NCBI GenBank assembly: GCA_027459365.1 | Contig: DAIDIM010000041.1 | Location: 1-9,635, forward strand | From: Chlamydiota bacterium | Lineage (GTDB): Bacteria > Chlamydiota > Chlamydiia > Chlamydiales > SM23-39 | Reading direction: 5' to 3' | DNA: 9,635 nucleotides | The notes under the pieces: model-generated | What the model saw: only the letters and a program-made list of their open reading frames with translations | Told to the model about the DNA's origin: nothing | The model's database searches: none | In this document: in pieces, positions 5,195-9,635 of the stretch | Layout: every line of letters starts with the position of its first letter | Position numbering within the stretch: the stretch's first letter is position 1 | Program-made: the position numbers and the translations under genes

Positions 5195-6544
5195 TCACAT
5201 CGTAAGCTTTGTCATCAATGAGATGAGCTGCTCGTGCTGTTGTAGCTCTTCGATACTAGGTTTGATGCGGTAGGTCCAATTGGTGGGAAGAACCTCTCCT
5301 GGAATGTTGATCCGCTCATCGTCGGGATTGTCAGATACAAGTTCCGGGAAAAGGGCGAGATATTCTTGCAAAAGATTGATGTGAAAATAGCTTGGAGTAT
5401 GATGTGCATCGAGAAGGAGGGTAAAGCGCTGTTCTTTTGTGAGAACGCTTTGGTATTGCCAATGTTTAAAACTTGCAAAAAGCTTTGCCTCCTCAGGCTC
5501 ATTTTTCCACCATTGTTGGAGTGTTTCTGAGTCGTGTGTGGAAACTGTTGTTAGGCTTAAAGGCTCATATTCATTGAACGGAATATATCCTAGATCACCA
5601 TGCCATCTCCTTTCCCATCGAATGACTTTGACGCCACAAATGCCATATTCTTTTAGGACATGGCGCACCATATTTGGAACCGTTCCCAAATCTTCTGCAA
5701 TTGGGAGAAGCGCGCTTGCGTCTAACATCATGGAAAGAATTTCTCTCCCTTGCTCTTCCCATAAATCTTTATCTTGCGGAACAAAAAAACCTTCGATTGC
5801 TTTTTTATTTTTTGGAATCGACCAAATACGAAAGAGGCCAACCACATGATCGATCCGATACATGTGATAGAGTTCGGATGCCCTTGCAAGCCGATGCCTC
5901 CACCAAGTAAAATGATTTTCACGCATTGCACCCCAATTCATGATTGGAAAACCCCATTTCTGCCCATCCTTGTTGTACATATCGGGGGGCGCTCCCGCGA
6001 CAAGATCGTCGTTAAAGAGATTTGGATTTTCTTTCACATCCTTGCTATTTGAACTGAGGAGAATGGGGATGTCTCCTTTTATAAAGCACTGATTCTTAGT
6101 GGCATAATTCTTTACTTCATCCATTTGCGAATAGCAAAGAGATTGAAGAAAATCTTCGAAACTGGAACGGGTTTTATTCTTTTGATAATAGTCATTGAGA
6201 AGATCAAGTTTCCTTTTTCGAACTTTTTGGTATTCGACACGGCCCGTTCCATTCAATTCCTTCAATTCTGCATCCTCGATTCCGAGGGGTGTGAGGCTGA
6301 TAAAAATTGGATTTAAATCGCTAGATGAGAGAATCGTATAAGGGCTCTGATCATAGCCACTATCATTGATCGGAAGAAGTTGAATGGTATCAAAACCGAT
6401 TTGTTTGCAAAAGTCGATTAGCGAAATGAGGTCGAGGAATTCTCCGATCCCATGGCTATTTTTTGTCCGAATCGCAGACAAAGGGACAATTATGCCATGG
6501 TGCGAACTTTGGCCAATCTTTTTCCAGTGGGCATCCGTTTTCAC
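5195..6544 (-). CDS. malQ: 4-alpha-glucanotransferase (amylomaltase), GH77
   Basis: The 449-residue enzyme of family GH77 transfers alpha-1,4-glucan segments between maltodextrins and takes part in glycogen turnover. The catalytic residues are in place: nucleophile Asp232 in YRIDHVVGLFRIW, acid/base Glu284 in AEDLGTVP and the transition-state Asp338 in STHDSE. The substrate-site GAPPDMYNKDGQKWGFP (184-200) and the C-terminal RINIPGEVLPTNWTYR are also typical. It is shorter than the usual 500-530 residues, though no core motif is missing. The start is a GTG that overlaps the TGA of the chaperone gene (GTGA), and no other start lies near the conserved N-terminus. malQ next to the chaperone and copN is a conserved chlamydial arrangement. 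From published work on C. trachomatis, glycogen enzymes act partly in the inclusion lumen after type III secretion. Whether this MalQ is secreted cannot be seen here. Confidence 0.96.
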   Translation of the reverse strand: MKTDAHWKKIGQSSHHGIIVPLSAIRTKNSHGIGEFLDLISLIDFCKQIGFDTIQLLPINDSGYDQSPYTILSSSDLNPIFISLTPLGIEDAELKELNGTGRVEYQKVRKRKLDLLNDYYQKNKTRSSFEDFLQSLCYSQMDEVKNYATKNQCFIKGDIPILLSSNSKDVKENPNLFNDDLVAGAPPDMYNKDGQKWGFPIMNWGAMRENHFTWWRHRLARASELYHMYRIDHVVGLFRIWSIPKNKKAIEGFFVPQDKDLWEEQGREILSMMLDASALLPIAEDLGTVPNMVRHVLKEYGICGVKVIRWERRWHGDLGYIPFNEYEPLSLTTVSTHDSETLQQWWKNEPEEAKLFASFKHWQYQSVLTKEQRFTLLLDAHHTPSYFHINLLQEYLALFPELVSDNPDDERINIPGEVLPTNWTYRIKPSIEELQQHEQLISLMTKLTM

Positions 6545-6984
6545 AGCCTGATTCCAAATGGAGGAGGGGAAGAGGAGCTCATCGGACTTGGTTGTCCTCG
6601 ATGAATCGATTCATACCAACTTTGAGCCAGTTCAAAAAAAGCTCCAAAGAGACCGGCGAGATTTTCTCCCTTGAGAATTTTCAGAGGATAACTTTGATGG
6701 AGGGTCAGATGATTTGTAGGGGCAAAATAGCCAAAAATTCCAGCTCTTGGATCTCTGAGACCATTAGCAACTAACGCTGCTGCCAAAACATTTTCACGAA
6801 ATTTTCCAGGTGGAAGTTCGATGATTTTTGAGAAGAGAAAGAGATTTTCCTGATTGCTATCGAGTTCAAGTTGAATGGTGAGAGGTGGAATAACCAGTGA
6901 ACAGGCGTTGTATTTATCCGGAACAAGTGAGAGTTGCAATTCCTTACCAAGTTCCTCGAGAAGTATAGAGAATGAGTCACTCAT
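6541..6984 (-). CDS. scc1: Type III secretion chaperone, CesT/SycE family (Scc1-like)
   Basis: This is a 147-residue acidic cytoplasmic protein of the size of class I secretion chaperones, which dimerise and hold the N-terminal region of a secreted partner. The pattern of a short N-terminal helix, then strands (LTIQLELDSNQENLFLFSKI), ELPP, VLAAALVANG, GIFGYFAPTNHLTLHQSY and a closing helix (LAGLFGAFFELAQSWYESI) is that of the CesT/Tir-chaperone family. The C-terminal 20 residues are rich in Ser and Pro. It lies directly after copN with an 8-bp overlap and before malQ with a 4-bp overlap, exactly where C. trachomatis has Scc1 (CT088), which pairs with Scc4 to bind CopN. CopN is therefore the likely client by analogy. 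Individual residues give little identity, so the name rests on length, pattern and position. Confidence 0.85.
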   Translation of the reverse strand: MSDSFSILLEELGKELQLSLVPDKYNACSLVIPPLTIQLELDSNQENLFLFSKIIELPPGKFRENVLAAALVANGLRDPRAGIFGYFAPTNHLTLHQSYPLKILKGENLAGLFGAFFELAQSWYESIHRGQPSPMSSSSPPPFGIRL

Positions 6985-8143
6985 CTTTCTTTTTCTTTTT
7001 CTTTTTTTCTTCTTTTTCTTCTTCGAGTTTATCGTCTAATTGTTCGAGCGTGTCAACAAAAGACTTTGCCATATCATTGCGATGTTGCGTATTGCGGTAG
7101 TAACGGGGAGATATTTGTCTTAGAGCATCATACATTTGCGAGTAAGTGAGGATTTGCGCTCGTACCTCTTCTTCAATTCCAAGCATCTTGGCAGTTTGCA
7201 AGATCTTTTCCGGATTGACAAATCGTTCTTGCAACATTTTAATCAGAAGGCGGGCGAGAGTCTCAAAATTGAGCTGCTGGGGTCGAGGAAAGCCAAAGGC
7301 TTTGAATTGATTGTCGATGAGTTTGGAACGGGATTGGAAAAAACGATAGACGCCGAGTATCCCTTGAAGAGATCGAGTTTCTTCAATTAATCGAGCCAAA
7401 TTGCCAGGATCAATTGAGGGCCCTTTGGATTTGAGATCTTGGCCGAGCGAGTGAAGTAAAAATGTAATCACCAATTTTAATTTCGCGTATGGGTACTTTT
7501 CGCTCAGCTCATCAAAGAGCTTCAATGGCTCGCGCCGATTGCCAGTGACATCCCGATACATATCTCGCAATGAAGTAGGTGAGCCAAGCCCTTCTGTTGC
7601 AAACTCTCTTGCAAGGGCACCAATATTGCGACCCGCTTTTACTTGCCTTTCATAATCCCGATTTAGAAGCGCTTTGGTTTGTTGAAGTAAGGGAAGAGTG
7701 TCAGCCTTAGCTGTCTCAATGAGAAAATCAAGTGCTTCATCGGCAAGAGCCGGATCTGGATAGACAGAAAAGAGTTTGGCTAAAGCCTCTTCGGGAGTGT
7801 CCGTTGTTTTGATGAGACTTTGTAGAATCGCTAATGTTCGCTCTTCAAGCTCTGGATTGTTGCGGGAAAAGCGGGTCGCAACCTCATCTGCATTTTCAAC
7901 CGCCTCGATCTGCTCATCTTCTGGATTTTCTACTTTCTCTTTTGTTTGCGTATGTTTGAGTCTTTCAAGGTCGCGGAAACGCTGCGCCTGTTGCGCCGGA
8001 TTGAAGAGGGTATTTTCCACATATTCGGAGAGATTTCCTTCACTTGTGACAGTTGTTGCAACAGATTGCTTGGCTTCTTGGCGGATGTGCTGTACTGCCT
8101 GATTATTAATAGGAACAATATGGGAGAAATTTGGGTCGCTCAT
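6977..8143 (-). CDS. copN: Type III secretion gatekeeper CopN (SctW/YopN-TyeA family)
   Basis: The 388-residue protein belongs to the SctW family, which plugs the export gate until host contact and sets the order of secretion; in Chlamydia it is also secreted as an effector. The N-terminal 70 residues are polar and rich in Ser, Thr and Gln, as expected for a secretion signal and chaperone-binding segment (NLSEYVENTLFNPAQQAQRF, 37-56). The rest is helical: residues 100-165 and 205-300 form the HrpJ-like X-bundles, and 310-370 look like the fused TyeA-type domain. Position between sctV and the chaperone is the conserved chlamydial order. The C-terminus is odd: residues 373-388 are Glu/Lys-only plus Asp, with seven consecutive Lys. 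The ATG at 8143 has no visible ribosome site and follows the sctV stop by 41 bp. Confidence 0.92.
   Translation of the reverse strand: MSDPNFSHIVPINNQAVQHIRQEAKQSVATTVTSEGNLSEYVENTLFNPAQQAQRFRDLERLKHTQTKEKVENPEDEQIEAVENADEVATRFSRNNPELEERTLAILQSLIKTTDTPEEALAKLFSVYPDPALADEALDFLIETAKADTLPLLQQTKALLNRDYERQVKAGRNIGALAREFATEGLGSPTSLRDMYRDVTGNRREPLKLFDELSEKYPYAKLKLVITFLLHSLGQDLKSKGPSIDPGNLARLIEETRSLQGILGVYRFFQSRSKLIDNQFKAFGFPRPQQLNFETLARLLIKMLQERFVNPEKILQTAKMLGIEEEVRAQILTYSQMYDALRQISPRYYRNTQHRNDMAKSFVDTLEQLDDKLEEEKEEKKKKKKKDE
6984..7024 (-). repeat. 41-base homopurine tract at the end of copN
   Basis: On the minus strand 6984-7024 contains only A and G, including runs of A5, A5 and A7 (7002-7008). 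It codes for the Glu/Lys tail of CopN and runs straight into the ATG of the chaperone gene, so it also serves as the ribosome-loading region of that gene. Homopolymer runs of this kind are prone to slippage. Confidence 0.85.
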
Positions 8144-8184
8144 AATTTTGGGTTATATATGGGAGGCAGGTTTGTTGCAACGCT

Positions 8185-9635
8185 CTATTTCAGCTGAACT
8201 CTGCCCAAAGGTTGGATCCTGATCTCGGGGACAATCTCCTGGAATGAGACGACCGGTAGGTCGGGAAATTCGCCTTCGATGAGCTTGCGGGCAAAGCGGC
8301 GCACATCGATTGCTGTGAGAAGGACGGGTGGTTGGCCTCCAGGTGGTGTGGGTTGGATGGTTGTGCGCAGTGAATGGAGGATCAGTTGGACAGAGTCTGG
8401 ATCGAGCGCAAGATAGGATCCGGCTGATGTTTGCTTAATAGCACCACGAATCATATCTTCAATTTCAGGATCGAGAAGATAGACAGAGAGGACCGATTGA
8501 CCGAGTGAATATTTATAGCTGATATAACGCTTGAGGGATGAGCGGACATACTCGGTGAGGAGGATGGTATCTTTTTCTGTTTGTGCCCATTCGCTGAGAG
8601 ATTCAAGGATGGTACGGATATCTTTGACAGAGATTTGCTCTTGAACAAGGCGGCGGAAAATTTCGGTCATCTTTTGTAGAGGAACCAGGCGCGTGACCTC
8701 TTTAATGAGATCGGGGAACGATTTTTCAACAAATTCAATCATTGCGCGTACTTCTTGGATGCCGATAAATTCGCTTGCGTATTGACGATAGAATTTAGAG
8801 AGGTGAAGGATCATCACTTCAAGCCCTGTCCAATAGCGGATCCCTGCTTTTTTGAGGAGATCTTGATATTTTTCATCAACCCAAAGTGCTGGCATTCCAA
8901 GGGTACTTTTTTGTGTGACAAAAGGGATGTTATAGCGCTGAAGGGTCTGTTCTGATTCATTTGTCAAAAGATATTTGAGGAGGATTTTTCCTCTGACAAT
9001 GGGAACTTCATTGAGATGGATCGCATATTCTGTTTTGTCGAGAGTTTGTGAATCGGTTTTTACATGAACACCAGGAAATCGAACTCCAAGATCTTGATAG
9101 AGAGAATGGCGCATTTTGGGGATCATTTGATCAATGAAGGTGAGCCCCTGTTTATCTCTACGAAGTGTTTGAGAAAGGGCCGAACCAATTTCTAAAACGA
9201 CAGGAAGTGTGAGGGCAAAATCTTCGGAACCGCCAGCCGCAATTGCGTGACCTGGTACATTGGTGTCAGTTGCTGTGATGCCAGCAGCGGCTTTTGCAGC
9301 TATCCGTTTTGAATTTTTATTGAATACGTAACCTGTTGATCCTATGATCCCTGCGAGAAGTAAAAAGGGCCAAGCAGGAAAACTTGGAATCAATGCCATT
9401 GCACCGAGCACCGATCCTGAAATGATTAAGGCTTTTGGTTGATTGAGCAATTGTTCTGAAATTTCTCTTCCAAGATTGGTATCTTTTTTTTCACTCGAGA
9501 CGCGCGTAGTTACAATACCTGCTGTAATTGCAATCATGAGAGAGGGAATTTGTGAAACAAGACCATCGCCAATGGATAGGAGAGTATAAATTTTTGCAGC
9601 CTGACCTGCTGACATATTGTGTTGCGTGATTCCAA
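8185..9635 (-). CDS. sctV: Type III secretion export gate protein SctV (CdsV/LcrD, FHIPEP family), 5' end outside the window
   Basis: The frame is open from the right edge to the TAG at 8185-8187, giving 482 visible residues of a family that is usually about 700. The ATG at 9615 is internal: the preceding codons read GITQHN and continue the conserved block GITQHNMSAGQA..YTLLSIGDGLVSQIPSL, followed by ITAGIVTTRVS. SctV forms a nonameric inner-membrane ring whose cytoplasmic domain receives chaperone-substrate complexes and the gatekeeper. The last two membrane helices lie about 60-98 residues after the internal Met (ALIISGSVLGAMALI and FLLLAGIIGSTGYVF). A linker and the full cytoplasmic domain with its subdomains then run to the C-terminus. 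It is the first gene of the visible minus-strand chain and is followed by its functional partner copN. The export-gate function is well established for the family. Confidence 0.96.
   Translation of the reverse strand, partial: GITQHNMSAGQAAKIYTLLSIGDGLVSQIPSLMIAITAGIVTTRVSSEKKDTNLGREISEQLLNQPKALIISGSVLGAMALIPSFPAWPFLLLAGIIGSTGYVFNKNSKRIAAKAAAGITATDTNVPGHAIAAGGSEDFALTLPVVLEIGSALSQTLRRDKQGLTFIDQMIPKMRHSLYQDLGVRFPGVHVKTDSQTLDKTEYAIHLNEVPIVRGKILLKYLLTNESEQTLQRYNIPFVTQKSTLGMPALWVDEKYQDLLKKAGIRYWTGLEVMILHLSKFYRQYASEFIGIQEVRAMIEFVEKSFPDLIKEVTRLVPLQKMTEIFRRLVQEQISVKDIRTILESLSEWAQTEKDTILLTEYVRSSLKRYISYKYSLGQSVLSVYLLDPEIEDMIRGAIKQTSAGSYLALDPDSVQLILHSLRTTIQPTPPGGQPPVLLTAIDVRRFARKLIEGEFPDLPVVSFQEIVPEIRIQPLGRVQLK

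Noticed and set aside
7776..8197. Plus-strand open frames opposite copN
   Set aside because: They are composition artefacts (Ser/Arg/Cys-rich) opposite a syntenic secretion gene, with no ribosome site or motif.
9613..9615. ATG at 9615 as the start of sctV
   Set aside because: The frame stays open to the window edge and the codons before it continue the conserved FHIPEP-family block, so the gene is cut by the window, not short.

Overview
This window comes from a bacterium of the phylum Chlamydiae, most likely one of the amoeba-associated or 'environmental' lineages rather than Chlamydiaceae. The main evidence is the run sctV (cdsV/lcrD) - copN (sctW/lcrE) - CesT-type chaperone (scc1/sycE) - malQ, an order I know from Chlamydia trachomatis (CT090-CT087). 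An ankyrin-type repeat gene of unusual form and a heptosyltransferase point away from Chlamydiaceae, whose LPS is built on Kdo without heptose. The exact genus cannot be read from the sequence.

Left part (1-1405). The window opens inside a plus-strand gene made of exact 90-bp (30-residue) ankyrin-like repeats. It ends in a hydrophobic segment and may encode a host-directed or membrane-attached protein. A 9-bp inverted repeat then separates it from the convergent ndk gene (nucleoside diphosphate kinase, minus strand). Between ndk and the next gene lies a short divergent promoter region.

Middle (1406-5181). A plus-strand gene for an LPS heptosyltransferase of the WaaQ type runs tail to tail into lptB, and the two coding regions overlap by 75 bp. 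On the minus strand, read right to left, kdsA (Kdo-8-phosphate synthase, metal-dependent class) overlaps an LptC/LptA-like bitopic protein by 8 bp, and lptB (LPS export ATPase) follows after 118 bp. That gap holds a strong hairpin. This block makes Kdo, decorates the LPS core and exports LPS.

Right part (5195-9635). Still on the minus strand, the type III secretion export gate sctV (its 5' end lies outside the window) is followed by the gatekeeper copN/sctW, a class I chaperone and malQ (4-alpha-glucanotransferase). CopN/chaperone overlap by 8 bp and chaperone/malQ by 4 bp. malQ and kdsA are only 13 bp apart. The result is a nearly uninterrupted seven-gene chain of secretion, glycogen and LPS genes, probably transcribed from a promoter to the right of the window. 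As I recall, in C. trachomatis these are two separate loci (CT087-090 and CT653-655). Their junction here is the most interesting organisational point of the window.

No rRNA, tRNA, CRISPR array, insertion sequence or phage gene was seen. The longest non-coding stretches are 667-797 and 1230-1405, so no gene-free region exceeds about 180 bases.
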